Shown here: piece by piece, positions 1 through 7,532 of the stretch
Layout of the letters: each line of letters opens with the position of its first letter
Numbering within the stretch: position 1 is the first letter of the stretch
NCBI RefSeq assembly: GCF_000511175.1
Contig: NZ_KI866530.1
Coordinates: forward strand, 23,047-87,046
Source of the DNA: Sediminibacterium salmoneum NBRC 103935
Lineage (GTDB): Bacteria; Bacteroidota; Bacteroidia; Chitinophagales; Chitinophagaceae
Reading direction: 5' to 3'
DNA: 64,000 nucleotides
The notes under the pieces: model-generated
What the model saw: the letters and a program-made list of their open reading frames with translations, nothing else
Databases searched by the model: none
What the model was told of the DNA's origin: nothing
Program-made: the position numbers and the translations under genes

Positions 1-129
1 CTCTCTACTTATGGTAGATGGATTTACCCCAAGTTGCTCCGCTATCCAATTTTGTTTCATTCCAGAAGTAATGAACGATTCAATCTGATATCTTTGTATC
101 AAACTAAGTTGAGTGTAATTTTTTGTCAT
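1..129 (-). CDS. IS30-family transposase, N-terminal fragment cut by the window edge
   Basis: Reading the minus strand from an ATG at 127-129 to the left edge gives 43 codons without a stop. The product begins MTKNYTQLSLIQRYQIES and continues with WIAEQLGVNPSTISRE, the helix-turn-helix that opens IS30-family transposases and binds the element's ends. The DDE catalytic domain lies outside the window, so completeness cannot be judged. The gene points away from the DJ-1 gene at 241, so the right end of the element should lie between 130 and 240. Family assignment is from recognition of the N-terminal motif. Confidence 0.8.
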   Translation of the reverse strand, partial: MTKNYTQLSLIQRYQIESFITSGMKQNWIAEQLGVNPSTISRE

Positions 130-161
130 AGTAACCAAAAGGTCGCACTACTTGGTCAAAA

Positions 162-190
162 GGCAAAAAGCCCTCAAAAGCTTTTTTGCC
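162..190. other. Hairpin near the presumed IS30 end
   Basis: Left arm GGCAAAAAGC (162-171) pairs with right arm GCTTTTTTGCC (180-190), with one extra T in the right arm and an 8-base loop. It lies between the transposase start and the DJ-1 gene. It could be part of the element's terminal repeat or a terminator that blocks read-through. The other end of the element is not visible, so these cannot be told apart. Confidence 0.35.
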
Positions 191-240
191 TTTTGTTTAA
201 AAATTGCACTTATCTGTTGAACTCAGCTATTTAATTCTAT

Positions 241-1356
241 ATGAACTTCCAGATTATTGTTTTGCAAATGTTTTTTTCCGGTTTCTTTTTGTTTAGTTCT
301 TTTAGTCCAGAGAAAAAGAAAGTACTGATTATAGTAAGTAGTTATGGAAAAGAGGAAGGTGTTCAAAGACCAGGATACGAGTTTGAGGAATTTTCTAAAG
401 CATATATAATTTTTAAAGACAATGGGTTAGATATTGATGTTGCTAGTCCTAAAGGAGGTAATGTTGAACCAGATAAATTTAATACGGCTAAACCTTATAA
501 TAAATTAGTCTTAGAAGATACGAAAGCAATGTCTTTGTTAAAAAATACAAAAGCCACAGTTCAGCTTAAACCAGAAGATTATGATGCAGTATATATTGTT
601 GGGGGTAAGGGAGCGATGTTTGATTTACCGTTTGATCCATCTCTTCTTGAACTACTTAGTGAGGTGTATAAGAAGCAAAATAGTATTGTTGCTGCTGTTT
701 GTCATGGGCCTGCTGCTTTAGTTAATGTAAAGCTTAATGATTCAACATTCTTGGTGGCAGGGAAGAGAATGACTGGATTTTCAAATGAGGAAGAAGTTAA
801 CTTTGGTCAAAAGTGGAAATCTGAATTTCCTTTTTTACTTGAAGATAAACTGAAACTAAGAGGGGTAGAATATGAAAGCAGTGAACCCATGCTCCCGCAA
901 GTAACTGTTGATAGAAGGATTGTTACGGGACAGAATCCTTTTTCTACTTCATTGCTGGCAGAAGAAGTTGTAAGTTTATTAGGTATTCAACCAGTGAAAA
1001 GAGATATATTCCCGGATGAACGAAGTATTTATCTTGTAAAAAAAGCTTTGAGTGGTGATACTGTTTGGGCAAAAAAAGAATTAACTACAAATGCGGCTTT
1101 ATTCGATACACAAATCATTGGTGGATACGGGATTTTTAAACTCATGAATGCTAAGGGAAATGCTGATGAAATTAAAGAAGGCCTCTTTTTATCAGGATTG
1201 GTCAGTGGTCTAACATATAATAAAGTTCTTTTGTTCGAGATGGCAAAAGGATATAAGCAATTAAATAACAAAGCAATGGCAAGAACTTTGCTACAACAGA
1301 TAATCCAAAAAGATCCTGGTTTTGAGAGAGCAATACTATTAATGAAAGATTTATAA
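241..1356 (+). CDS. DJ-1/PfpI family protein with C-terminal helical extension
   Basis: This 371-residue protein starts with a hydrophobic segment (about 5-22) that looks like a signal peptide or anchor. Residues 26-240 form a DJ-1/PfpI (type 1 glutamine amidotransferase-like) domain, with GGKGAMFDL at 121-129 and the nucleophile elbow AAVCHGPAAL, Cys154-His155. Residues 255-371 resemble a TPR-like helical tail. Relatives are glyoxalases, proteases or chaperone-like enzymes; the substrate cannot be told here. It starts 13 bases before a DoxX-like gene and may be cotranscribed with it and the following amidohydrolase. Confidence 0.8.
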   Translation: MNFQIIVLQMFFSGFFLFSSFSPEKKKVLIIVSSYGKEEGVQRPGYEFEEFSKAYIIFKDNGLDIDVASPKGGNVEPDKFNTAKPYNKLVLEDTKAMSLLKNTKATVQLKPEDYDAVYIVGGKGAMFDLPFDPSLLELLSEVYKKQNSIVAAVCHGPAALVNVKLNDSTFLVAGKRMTGFSNEEEVNFGQKWKSEFPFLLEDKLKLRGVEYESSEPMLPQVTVDRRIVTGQNPFSTSLLAEEVVSLLGIQPVKRDIFPDERSIYLVKKALSGDTVWAKKELTTNAALFDTQIIGGYGIFKLMNAKGNADEIKEGLFLSGLVSGLTYNKVLLFEMAKGYKQLNNKAMARTLLQQIIQKDPGFERAILLMKDL

Positions 1357-1368
1357 ATTATTTATCTA

Positions 1369-1911
1369 ATGGAAAATATTTTGGCGAAGATAAAATCAAG
1401 AATAATATTTCAGTTATTTGTGATATTTATTCGATATGCATTGGGTACAGCATTTGTATGGGCAAGTATTTTAAAAATTAAGGGAATTCGATTTGAACCG
1501 GAATCAGGAGAAACTGCACCTATTAATAGTATATCACACCTTTTAGAAGCAATTTATCGTTCTGGTTTTTATTGGAATTTTATTGGCTGGGGACAATTAA
1601 TAGCAGGATTCTTATTGATGTCTCAGATTTTTAGTACCCTCGGCGCTATTGTTTATTTTCCTATTATTTTAAGTATTTTCATTCTTACAACTTCTTTTGG
1701 TGCATCTTTCTTTTGGATATTGACTTCATCTATGCTTTTTGCTAACATATGTTTATTGCTATGGGATTGGAATAAGTTGAAGTTCATATTTCTTTCAAAT
1801 CCTGGTATTTATATTGATCAGTCAACGTCTTTTTCAAAATTGAAAGTTTGGTCATTTCTGGGAATTTTAATTTTTCTTTTTATTATTATTTATCGAATTA
1901 TAACAACCTGA
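1369..1911 (+). CDS. DoxX-like integral membrane protein
   Basis: This 180-residue, strongly hydrophobic protein has about four or five membrane segments (roughly 16-35, 64-85, 90-112, 115-130, 157-178). The layout, an N-terminal helix, a polar loop, then a GWGQLIAGFLLM helix, resembles the DoxX/DoxD superfamily, whose members are often linked to thiol or respiratory redox chemistry. It lies 13 bases after the DJ-1/PfpI gene and 37 bases before an amidohydrolase, in the same direction. Assignment rests on topology and weak motif likeness. A second DoxX-like protein lies at 6565. Confidence 0.6.
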   Translation: MENILAKIKSRIIFQLFVIFIRYALGTAFVWASILKIKGIRFEPESGETAPINSISHLLEAIYRSGFYWNFIGWGQLIAGFLLMSQIFSTLGAIVYFPIILSIFILTTSFGASFFWILTSSMLFANICLLLWDWNKLKFIFLSNPGIYIDQSTSFSKLKVWSFLGILIFLFIIIYRIITT

Positions 1912-1947
1912 CAGCTAGATTGAAAATTAGCATGCTTATAAATCAAG

Positions 1948-3426
1948 ATGAAAAAAAATATTACTAGGTTTATTTTAATGGCTTGTGCTTTTGTATTTTC
2001 AATTGCTTTAGTACTTTCTTGCGCATTGTTTTGGCCAATGCCGAAACTGGCCCTTCCTGTTAAATATCGATACGTTTTTATTAAATCTATTAATATAGTT
2101 GATGTAGTATCTGGAAAAACTTTGAATAAGAGAGATATACTGATTAGGGGCAATACGATTAGTAAGATTGATACAAGCGGAAATTTAAAAATACCCTTAA
2201 ATGCTTTAGTTGTTAATGGAAGTAATAAGTTTTTAATTCCCGGTTTATGGGACATGCATACGCATTCTAATCAATTTTCTGAGTGGTTACATCATCCCTT
2301 ATATATTGCCAATGGAGTAACTGGGATTAGAGATATGTCCGGTCAGCTTGGAAGGGATGACTCTTATTGGGTTGGTAGTCAGGAACGTTTAGGTTGGAAT
2401 TCAGAGATTCTTGAGAATAAACGAATCTCTCCACGATATGTATTACAAAGTAGTTATCAGATTGATGGGAGATTTTCGGTTCCTGATGGTTATCCGAGCT
2501 TTTTCAAGCTTCAGCAAATTGAAGATGTAGATTCCTTATTACAATTTTACAGTCAAGCTAAAGTAGACTTTATTAAGGTCTACAATCGTATACCAGCTAA
2601 ATCCTATGAGAAACTCCTAAGTAAAGCCCCGAAGTATGGAATGCATATTGCAGGTCATAAGCCTGCTGAAGTAAGTTTAAAAAAAGCTATTGTTCTCGGC
2701 CAAAAGAGTTTTGAGCATGGGCGACTTTTTTTGAATGAATCATCTCAGGATACTATTGTTAGTCTTTTGCAGCTTATGAATACAAATAATACTTATTGGG
2801 TACCTACTTTACAAACACTCAAGTTTGAAGCAAGTGCTCATATACCTGCCTTTACCAACAATCCAAATTTAAGATATATTACCTGGATTCAGCGTGCATT
2901 GTGGTGGGCGCCTGATGTTAATGCTAATCGGAAGCGGAATTTGTCAAAAGATGGAAAGGGTTTGAGTACTATATTTTACAATACTGCTAAAAAGCATATT
3001 AAAATTGCTGATTCAATTGGAGTTAGAATTATGTCAGGAACAGATGTTTCAGATTCCTATATTTTTCCAGGGTTTAGTTTACATAAGGAATTACAAGATC
3101 TGAGGAGTTGTGGAATGAGTTCTTTGAGCGCCCTGCAGGCTGCAACAATCAATCCTGCTAAGTTTATCGGTAATGATAGCCTTTATGGTTCAATTAATAG
3201 TGGTAAAATAGCTGATATGATCATTTTGACGAAGAATCCCTTAGATAATATAGAAAATACAAAAAATGTTTTTGGTGTATTATTTAACGGTCTTTATTAT
3301 GATGCTAAAAAATTGGAGGAGCTCAAAGCTTTTACTACAAATGCGTCATCCAGTTTTCATATCAATGTTAAGTTGTTTTTTAGTCTATTTAATAGCCCAT
3401 TGATTCGAGTTCAATGGGCTGATTAG
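1948..3426 (+). CDS. Membrane-anchored or exported amidohydrolase
   Basis: This 492-residue metal-dependent amidohydrolase has an N-terminal hydrophobic segment at 8-28. Visible landmarks are the metal-binding DMHTH (His104, His106), VDFIKVYN with the candidate bridging Lys210, GMHIAGHKP (His237), FEHGRL (His257) and MSGTDVSDS (Asp366). It belongs to the imidazolonepropionase/prolidase-like branch, which hydrolyses cyclic amides, dipeptides or related bonds; the substrate is unknown. The C-terminus SPLIRVQWAD looks native, so the gene is complete despite the insertion sequence 170 bases downstream. A second enzyme of this type is at 28306. Confidence 0.85.
   Translation: MKKNITRFILMACAFVFSIALVLSCALFWPMPKLALPVKYRYVFIKSINIVDVVSGKTLNKRDILIRGNTISKIDTSGNLKIPLNALVVNGSNKFLIPGLWDMHTHSNQFSEWLHHPLYIANGVTGIRDMSGQLGRDDSYWVGSQERLGWNSEILENKRISPRYVLQSSYQIDGRFSVPDGYPSFFKLQQIEDVDSLLQFYSQAKVDFIKVYNRIPAKSYEKLLSKAPKYGMHIAGHKPAEVSLKKAIVLGQKSFEHGRLFLNESSQDTIVSLLQLMNTNNTYWVPTLQTLKFEASAHIPAFTNNPNLRYITWIQRALWWAPDVNANRKRNLSKDGKGLSTIFYNTAKKHIKIADSIGVRIMSGTDVSDSYIFPGFSLHKELQDLRSCGMSSLSALQAATINPAKFIGNDSLYGSINSGKIADMIILTKNPLDNIENTKNVFGVLFNGLYYDAKKLEELKAFTTNASSSFHINVKLFFSLFNSPLIRVQWAD
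3394..3420 (+). terminator. Perfect hairpin overlapping the amidohydrolase 3' end
   Basis: Arms AGCCCATTGA (3394-3403) and TCAATGGGCT (3411-3420) pair perfectly over 10 bp with a 7-base loop. The structure ends two codons before the stop codon. No run of T follows, so it is not a textbook intrinsic terminator. It could slow decay or weakly end the transcript before the palindrome at 3432. Confidence 0.4.
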
Positions 3427-3431
3427 ATGTT

Positions 3432-3449
3432 AATTAACATAAGTTAATT
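3432..3449. promoter_or_regulatory. Crp/Fnr-type palindrome upstream of the interrupted gene
   Basis: AATTAAC (3432-3438) and GTTAATT (3443-3449) are perfect inverted arms around a 4-base centre. The core is TTAAC-N4-GTTAA, the 5-4-5 geometry of many Crp/Fnr-family operators. It lies 33 bases before the ATG at 3482. The same core recurs at 5657, directly after the Crp/Fnr gene at 5073. Binding by that regulator is inferred. Confidence 0.55.
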
Positions 3450-3481
3450 TGGTTCAACAATGCGATTTCTAATTTCGTAGT

Positions 3482-3607
3482 ATGTATATCAAATATATTG
3501 TATTTACGTTGATTCAATTTTTTGTTGTAATTAATGTATTATCTGCTCAAAAAGCAGTTGAAATAATGCAGCCTAAAATTGAGTTTGATATAAAATTGGT
3601 GTATTGA
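3482..3607 (+). pseudogene. Small secreted-protein gene interrupted by the IS3 element
   Basis: An ATG at 3482 opens a frame encoding a clear signal peptide (MYIKYIVFTLIQFFVV, then an LSAQ cleavage site) followed by KAVEIMQPKIEFDIKL. The frame then enters the left inverted repeat of the insertion sequence and stops at 3605-3607, giving only 41 residues. The remaining coding sequence is presumably displaced beyond 4930 or lost. The family cannot be recognised from this fragment. The Crp/Fnr-type palindrome just upstream suggests the intact gene was regulated together with the operon at 5721. Confidence 0.6.
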
Positions 3608-3617
3608 CCCCCTAAAT
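3600..3617 (+). repeat. IS3 left terminal inverted repeat
   Basis: TGTATTGACCCCCTAAAT matches the right end with three mismatches. It starts with the TG dinucleotide typical of IS3-family ends and supplies the premature stop codon for the interrupted gene. Confidence 0.8.
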
Positions 3618-3665
3618 AGCTGGACAGAATTGTACTAAACAATTAAGTCACTAAATTTAGGAAAC

Positions 3666-3983
3666 ATGTCAAAAACAAGAAGGAGTTTCTCTGCTTCTGA
3701 GAAACTGTCAATTATTAATGAAGCAGACCAGTATGGTGTTAGTGCAACACTACGTAAGCACAATCTTTCACCGACTGTATTTAGGCGTTGGAAGGACAAC
3801 TTTAATGAAGGGGGTGTTGCCAATCTTCAATCGTATGTCAAGGTTCGCAATCCTGAAGTAGAAGGTCTGGAAGAGCAGATTCGTTTACTTAAGAATATTG
3901 TTGCGAAGCAGCAGATTGAACTGGAGTTCAAGACTGAGCTTTTAAAAAAAAGTCAATTCCACGAACAGCGTCGGTCGAAGTAA
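3666..3983 (+). CDS. IS3-family transposase OrfA (helix-turn-helix subunit)
   Basis: This 105-residue protein is the DNA-binding subunit. Residues 5-45 (SFSASEKLSIINEADQ, then LSPTVFRRWKDNF) form the HTH_Tnp_1 type helix-turn-helix. A leucine-rich coiled coil at about 62-95 (LEEQIRLLKNIVAKQQIEL) follows the usual OrfA dimerisation pattern. Its stop codon TAA (3981-3983) shares its last A with the ATG of orfB. A slippery A-run at 3944 allows the ribosome to shift by -1 and make the OrfAB transposase. Confidence 0.88.
   Translation: MSKTRRSFSASEKLSIINEADQYGVSATLRKHNLSPTVFRRWKDNFNEGGVANLQSYVKVRNPEVEGLEEQIRLLKNIVAKQQIELEFKTELLKKSQFHEQRRSK
3944..3950 (+). promoter_or_regulatory. Programmed -1 frameshift site of the IS3 element
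   Basis: Eight A residues (3944-3951) followed by G give an A-AAA-AAA slippery heptamer in the orfA reading phase. Shifting by -1 leads into the orfB frame with no stop before the orfB ATG, the bridge reading KSIPRTASVEV. This is the standard IS3 mechanism for making the fused transposase. The homopolymer is therefore functional here, unlike the disruptive runs elsewhere in the window. Confidence 0.7.
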
Positions 3984-4897
3984 TGCAAAGTTTTCAATCA
4001 CATCCAATGGTTAGTAAACAGGATCTTTTGTCATGGTCAGGTGTTCCTCGCAGTAGTTTTTACTACAAGCGTGGAGATGGTATACGTGGTCGTAAACCAA
4101 GCCAAATGACCATTACCCAAGACGGAGAACTGGTTGAAAACAAGGTGGTTATTGAGCATGTGGAGAAAATTCTTCAACAAGAGTTCTGTTGTTACGGTTA
4201 CAAAAATGTCTGGGATGAATTAAAAGTGAAGGGATACATCATTAATCACAAGAAAGTATACCGGCTAATGAAAGTCAATCATCTTTTATTTAACCGTAAA
4301 ATTGGTTCGATAGGTGTACCCAGATCGTTTGTTCGGTTCCGGAAAATAATAGCAACGAGGCCGCTAGAACACCTTTGTATGGATATCAAGTATATCCATA
4401 TTCATGGAGCACAGCGCAATGCACTATTACTTACCGTAATTGATGCTTTTAGCCGAAAAGTATTGACCCATATGCTTCGGTTTAATATCAAAAAAGGGGA
4501 CGTGATTATCCTGCTTTCTTTACTGCTAATGGATTACAAAATTGAAAACGTAACAATCAGAAATGATAATGGAGCTCAATTTATTGCGACAGTAGTTAGG
4601 CAGTTTTTAAAAGAAAAAGGAGTTAACCAGGAATTTACCCATGTTGCCACTCCAGAAGAAAATGCCTACATAGAATCACTTCACAGCAATATCCAACGAG
4701 AAGTAGTGGAACGCTTTGAGTTTGAATCCATTTATCACGCTAAAATGACTTTTGAACGCTATTACAACTGGTACAATAATCACCGGAAACACGGCTCATT
4801 GGGTAGAAAATCACCAGAACAGTTCCTGCAATTATTTAACCAAAACACTTTAACCCAAAAAACAAAAGAAATAACCGAAATTGTCTCAAATTTTTAA
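3983..4897 (+). CDS. IS3-family transposase OrfB (DDE catalytic subunit)
   Basis: This 304-residue protein carries the rve-type integrase core. An HTH_21-like region spans about 55-110. The catalytic triad is visible as Asp134 (LCMDIKY), Asp195 (IRNDNGAQF) and Glu231 (ENAYIESLH), which gives the DX35E spacing of the IS3 family. The C-terminal NNHRKHGSLGRKSPEQFL motif is also typical. Nothing in the reading frame suggests inactivation. The product is probably made mainly as an OrfAB fusion. Confidence 0.9.
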   Translation: MQSFQSHPMVSKQDLLSWSGVPRSSFYYKRGDGIRGRKPSQMTITQDGELVENKVVIEHVEKILQQEFCCYGYKNVWDELKVKGYIINHKKVYRLMKVNHLLFNRKIGSIGVPRSFVRFRKIIATRPLEHLCMDIKYIHIHGAQRNALLLTVIDAFSRKVLTHMLRFNIKKGDVIILLSLLLMDYKIENVTIRNDNGAQFIATVVRQFLKEKGVNQEFTHVATPEENAYIESLHSNIQREVVERFEFESIYHAKMTFERYYNWYNNHRKHGSLGRKSPEQFLQLFNQNTLTQKTKEITEIVSNF

Positions 4898-4912
4898 CCC
4901 TTTTTGTCCAAA

Positions 4913-4930
4913 AATTAAGGGGTCGATACA
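4913..4930 (-). repeat. IS3 right terminal inverted repeat
   Basis: The sequence ends in GGTCGATACA; its complement reads TGTATCGACCCCTTAATT, matching the left end at 15 of 18 positions. It lies 16 bases after the orfB stop codon. Confidence 0.8.
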
Positions 4931-5072
4931 CTTTATAGTTCTACCATTGGTGGACACAGGCTTACTGCATTTGATGGATTTTTACCTCTTCTATAAATTA
5001 ACAGTCTATAAAATGCTTTTTTTAATAATCTCGCTTAATTTCAATGAAAAAGGTTAATTAATAAGTAACTCT
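4931..5072. other. Remnant sequence between the IS3 element and the Crp/Fnr gene
   Basis: This 142-base stretch has no start codon of its own. A short open frame directly after the element reads LYSSTIGGHRLTAFDGFLPLL and stops at about 4996, and may be the displaced 3' part of the interrupted gene. Joining the two flanks at the element ends does not keep the frame. The last 20 bases before the Crp/Fnr ATG hold the AT-rich palindrome TTAATTAA (5054-5061), a weak candidate for autoregulation. Confidence 0.35.
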
Positions 5073-5645
5073 ATGGAAAAGGTATTATTCGAGTTTATTG
5101 AAAAGTACATGGTTTTAACCGAGGAGGAGAAAGAAGCGATTCTTGATATGCAGGTGTTTAAGTATTATAAAAAAGGAGATGTTTTATTGAAAGAAGGACA
5201 ATATTCTTTAGATAGCTATTTTGTTTTGCAAGGCTGTATAAGATCTTATTATTTAATTGATGGAGAAGAAAAAACAACTGCTTTTTTTACTGAAATGGAG
5301 ACTTGTGTTCCTTTGTGCAGTAAAAATAATGAGCCATCAGAATTCAATGTAGATTGTTTGGAGAACAGTATTTTGGTAATTGCTAATCCGGATACTGAGA
5401 AAAAATTGTTTACAGAGTTTCCCCGTTTTGCCAATATGTGCAGAATTTTATCAGAAGAATTATTGGTTAAAGTGCAATTTAATTTGGACAGTTTTAAAAC
5501 TCATACACCGGAGCAGCGGTATCTTCACATGCTCGAACAAAGACCCGATTTAATTCAAAGAGCACCTCAACATCAAATAGCCAGTTTTTTAGGCATTACC
5601 CCTCAATCCCTGAGTAGAATCAGAAAAAGGCTGGCTTCTACCTAA
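5073..5645 (+). CDS. Crp/Fnr family transcriptional regulator
   Basis: This 190-residue regulator has a cyclic-nucleotide-binding-like beta-barrel (about 20-115, with KGDVLLKEGQYSLDSYFVLQG), a linking helix, and a C-terminal helix-turn-helix at about 163-187 (HQIASFLGITPQSLSRIRKR). It lacks an N-terminal Fnr cysteine cluster, so oxygen sensing through an iron-sulfur cluster is unlikely; the ligand is unknown. Twelve bases after its stop codon is a TTAAC-N4-GTTAA palindrome before the next operon, and the same core lies at 3434. It is probably the local regulator of both. Confidence 0.85.
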   Translation: MEKVLFEFIEKYMVLTEEEKEAILDMQVFKYYKKGDVLLKEGQYSLDSYFVLQGCIRSYYLIDGEEKTTAFFTEMETCVPLCSKNNEPSEFNVDCLENSILVIANPDTEKKLFTEFPRFANMCRILSEELLVKVQFNLDSFKTHTPEQRYLHMLEQRPDLIQRAPQHQIASFLGITPQSLSRIRKRLAST

Positions 5646-5656
5646 TTGATAATTAG

Positions 5657-5670
5657 TTAACTAAAGTTAA
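5657..5670. promoter_or_regulatory. Crp/Fnr-type palindrome before the DoxX/DUF393 operon
   Basis: TTAAC (5657-5661), centre TAAA, GTTAA (5666-5670) is a perfect 5-4-5 inverted repeat. It lies 51 bases before the ATG at 5721 and 12 bases after the regulator gene. The core arms are identical to those at 3434-3447; only the 4-base centre differs. Confidence 0.6.
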
Positions 5671-5720
5671 TTTCTTCTATTTCATTTAGTATTTACTTGC
5701 TGACTGAAATTAAAAATTAT

Positions 5721-6533
5721 ATGAAAAAGAAATTTGCTTTAGTTCTACTGCTTTTTTGTGGTCTGATTTTTTATGTAAAAGCTGAAATGGCAGATACAAT
5801 AAAGATTAGTGCTTCTAGCATTAATACCAGTGTATTGAAAGAAGGGACTCACCGTTATTTAGTGTACATGAAAATGAAAAAAGACTCGGTGAGAACACAA
5901 ACACAATATTGGACAAGAGATATTAAGCGTTCTAAGTATCAGGGTAGAGATGTCATAGAAATTAATCAATCTTGGGAAGACAAAGATAGTATTATGCATA
6001 TTGTCAAGTCTCTTTCCGATGCTAAAACAATGCAGCCTCTATATCATCATACCTGGTGGAAAGTGCAAAGGTCTGCCAATCCAATTAAAGTAGTTAGTTC
6101 TACCATTGTTGATTTTATAAATAATACAGTTGAAATGGATGGTAAGCAATTAGGAGAAACAGATACATCTAAGCGAATCAGGCCTATATGGATGGCCTTT
6201 AAATCTGCTGAGAAGCAGTTCCATTTAAATTGGCATTCTGATCTTGAAACTTTTCCGGTTTTACCATATAAAGACAAGGTGGTTTTTGAGATTCCATTTT
6301 ATGACCCTGGAACTGGTGCCGGATTAACTAAAGCACATTACAAAGTAGATGGATCTGCTTCATTGAGTGGATATAATGATCAGGTGATTGATTGTTGGTT
6401 ATTGGTACATCAAAGCCCTGGCAATAAAGAAGTGTTCTGGGTAAGTAAAAAGACCAAAGAAGTATTGAAGCTTGAACAGGAGATTAATGGCACATTTTAT
6501 AGATATAAAATCAAACTGGGATTTAGTAATTAA
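5721..6533 (+). CDS. Secreted protein of unknown function (DUF3108-like)
   Basis: The start is placed at the ATG at 5721, because it gives a classic signal peptide (MKKKFALVLLLFCGLIFYVKA) and an upstream TTG at 5697 does not. The mature protein of about 250 residues looks beta-rich, with repeated short strands such as HRYLVYMKMKKDSVRT and FWVSKKTKEVLKLEQE. This resembles DUF3108-type periplasmic proteins, but no catalytic motif is visible. It is the first gene after the 5657 palindrome and is followed 31 bases later by a DoxX protein and then a DUF393 protein, suggesting an envelope role. Confidence 0.65.
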   Translation: MKKKFALVLLLFCGLIFYVKAEMADTIKISASSINTSVLKEGTHRYLVYMKMKKDSVRTQTQYWTRDIKRSKYQGRDVIEINQSWEDKDSIMHIVKSLSDAKTMQPLYHHTWWKVQRSANPIKVVSSTIVDFINNTVEMDGKQLGETDTSKRIRPIWMAFKSAEKQFHLNWHSDLETFPVLPYKDKVVFEIPFYDPGTGAGLTKAHYKVDGSASLSGYNDQVIDCWLLVHQSPGNKEVFWVSKKTKEVLKLEQEINGTFYRYKIKLGFSN

Positions 6534-6564
6534 TCTGCTTACAAGAGCATACAAACTGACAAAA

Positions 6565-7104
6565 ATGTATTTAACAAGAAGAGATTGGTTGCAGATTTTA
6601 GAAAATGCTTTAGCCTATATAATAGTTTTAGCAATGTTGGCTTATGGGGTTGGTAAACTGGTTCAGTTTAAGCATGCGCAGCATGTATCTACACCTGTTT
6701 CTGAATTGTCTGGCATGCAATTAATGTGGGCATTTTATGGATATTCCAGGCCTTTTGTATTAACGCTTGGTGTATTAGAGATTATTGGCGGCCTGCTGGT
6801 TTTAGTAAAGCGCTATAGATTAATTGGCTGTTTATTGGTCTCTACAATTTTAATTAATGTTATTTTACAGGATATTTTTTATAATGTAAATATTGGTGCG
6901 CTTAGGGCTGCAATCTTATATCAAATTACCATTTTCATAATTTTTATCCTTAACAAACAGATCGTTATTGGTGTTTGGAAAAAATTGATACAAGCCAATG
7001 TAAATCATGATGATTTGAAGAAGAAGCTCTATATTCTTTTAGTTTCTATAATGCTTTTTGTTTTATTGAGAATTGTTGAATACTATATTACAATACGATG
7101 GTGA
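6565..7104 (+). CDS. DoxX-like membrane protein
   Basis: The ATG at 6565 is preferred to one at 6472 inside the preceding gene; it gives a 179-residue protein with four or five membrane segments. ENALAYIIVLAMLAYGVGKL and the GVLEIIGGLLVLVKRYR helix are typical of DoxX-superfamily proteins. The 3' end overlaps the next gene (DUF393) by 7 bases, implying translational coupling. DoxX proteins beside thiol-disulfide oxidoreductases suggest membrane redox chemistry, but the actual function here is unknown. Confidence 0.7.
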   Translation: MYLTRRDWLQILENALAYIIVLAMLAYGVGKLVQFKHAQHVSTPVSELSGMQLMWAFYGYSRPFVLTLGVLEIIGGLLVLVKRYRLIGCLLVSTILINVILQDIFYNVNIGALRAAILYQITIFIIFILNKQIVIGVWKKLIQANVNHDDLKKKLYILLVSIMLFVLLRIVEYYITIRW

Positions 7105-7454
7105 TACCCTTCACTTTAGACGCTAATCCAATTGTTTTGATTGATGGTGAATGTAATTTTTGCAATCGGACTTTAATGTTTATTTTAAAGTATGATAGAG
7201 ATGAAATGTTTTATTTTGGATCACAGCAAAGTAAAGTTGCACAGAATTTATTAAGTAAGTATAATTACAAAGATGAGTCCCTTACTACTATATACTTGAT
7301 TCATAACGGTAAGGTGTTTACAAAATCTTCGGCTATTATTGAAATTGCTAAAAGATTGAGTGGATTTCCCAGATATCTGTCATTGCTTAGATTTATACCA
7401 AAGCCAATTCGTGATTGGTTTTATGATTTATTTTCAAAATATCGTTTTTTTTAG
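7098..7454 (+). CDS. DUF393 (DCC family) thiol-disulfide oxidoreductase, C-terminus lost by frameshift
   Basis: The 118-residue product has the family signature IDGECNFCNRTLMFILKYD (the DxxCxxC motif, Cys18 and Cys21) near the N-terminus, followed by the conserved YLIHNGKVFTKSSAI region. The frame ends in a T8 run (7445-7452). Adding one T continues it as RFFLGRRKTICLIPTPSLI to a stop at 7520-7522, giving 141 residues. That tail aligns with the C-terminus of the second DUF393 gene at 56192 (137 residues). The true gene is therefore probably 7098-7522. It is the last gene of the palindrome-controlled operon. Confidence 0.8.
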   Translation: MVIPFTLDANPIVLIDGECNFCNRTLMFILKYDRDEMFYFGSQQSKVAQNLLSKYNYKDESLTTIYLIHNGKVFTKSSAIIEIAKRLSGFPRYLSLLRFIPKPIRDWFYDLFSKYRFF

Positions 7455-7532
7455 GAAGGCGTAAAACTATTTGTTTAATACCAACTCCTAGTTTAATAAG
7501 TAGAATGATTAAAGACAATTAAAAAAAACATT

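Larger units (their letters stand above)
3600..4930 (+). mobile_element. IS3-family insertion sequence, 1331 bp, complete
   Basis: The element has 18-bp imperfect terminal inverted repeats: TGTATTGACCCCCTAAAT at 3600-3617, and the complement of 4913-4930, which reads TGTATCGACCCCTTAATT. Between them lie orfA and orfB in the usual IS3 order, with orfB in the -1 frame. Both genes look intact, so the copy may be active. The flanking bases (TTGG before, CTTT after) show no target-site duplication, suggesting that one flank was rearranged after insertion or that the element arrived by recombination. Confidence 0.88.

Noticed and set aside
4936..6108. The 14-mer TAGTTCTACCATTG occurs at 4936-4949 and 6095-6108.
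   Set aside because: Both copies read SSTI in frame but the flanking sequence is unrelated, so it is probably chance in AT-rich DNA or too short to mean duplication.
1369..7104. The two DoxX-like proteins considered as a recent duplication.
   Set aside because: They share topology but little sequence, so they are distant relatives at most.
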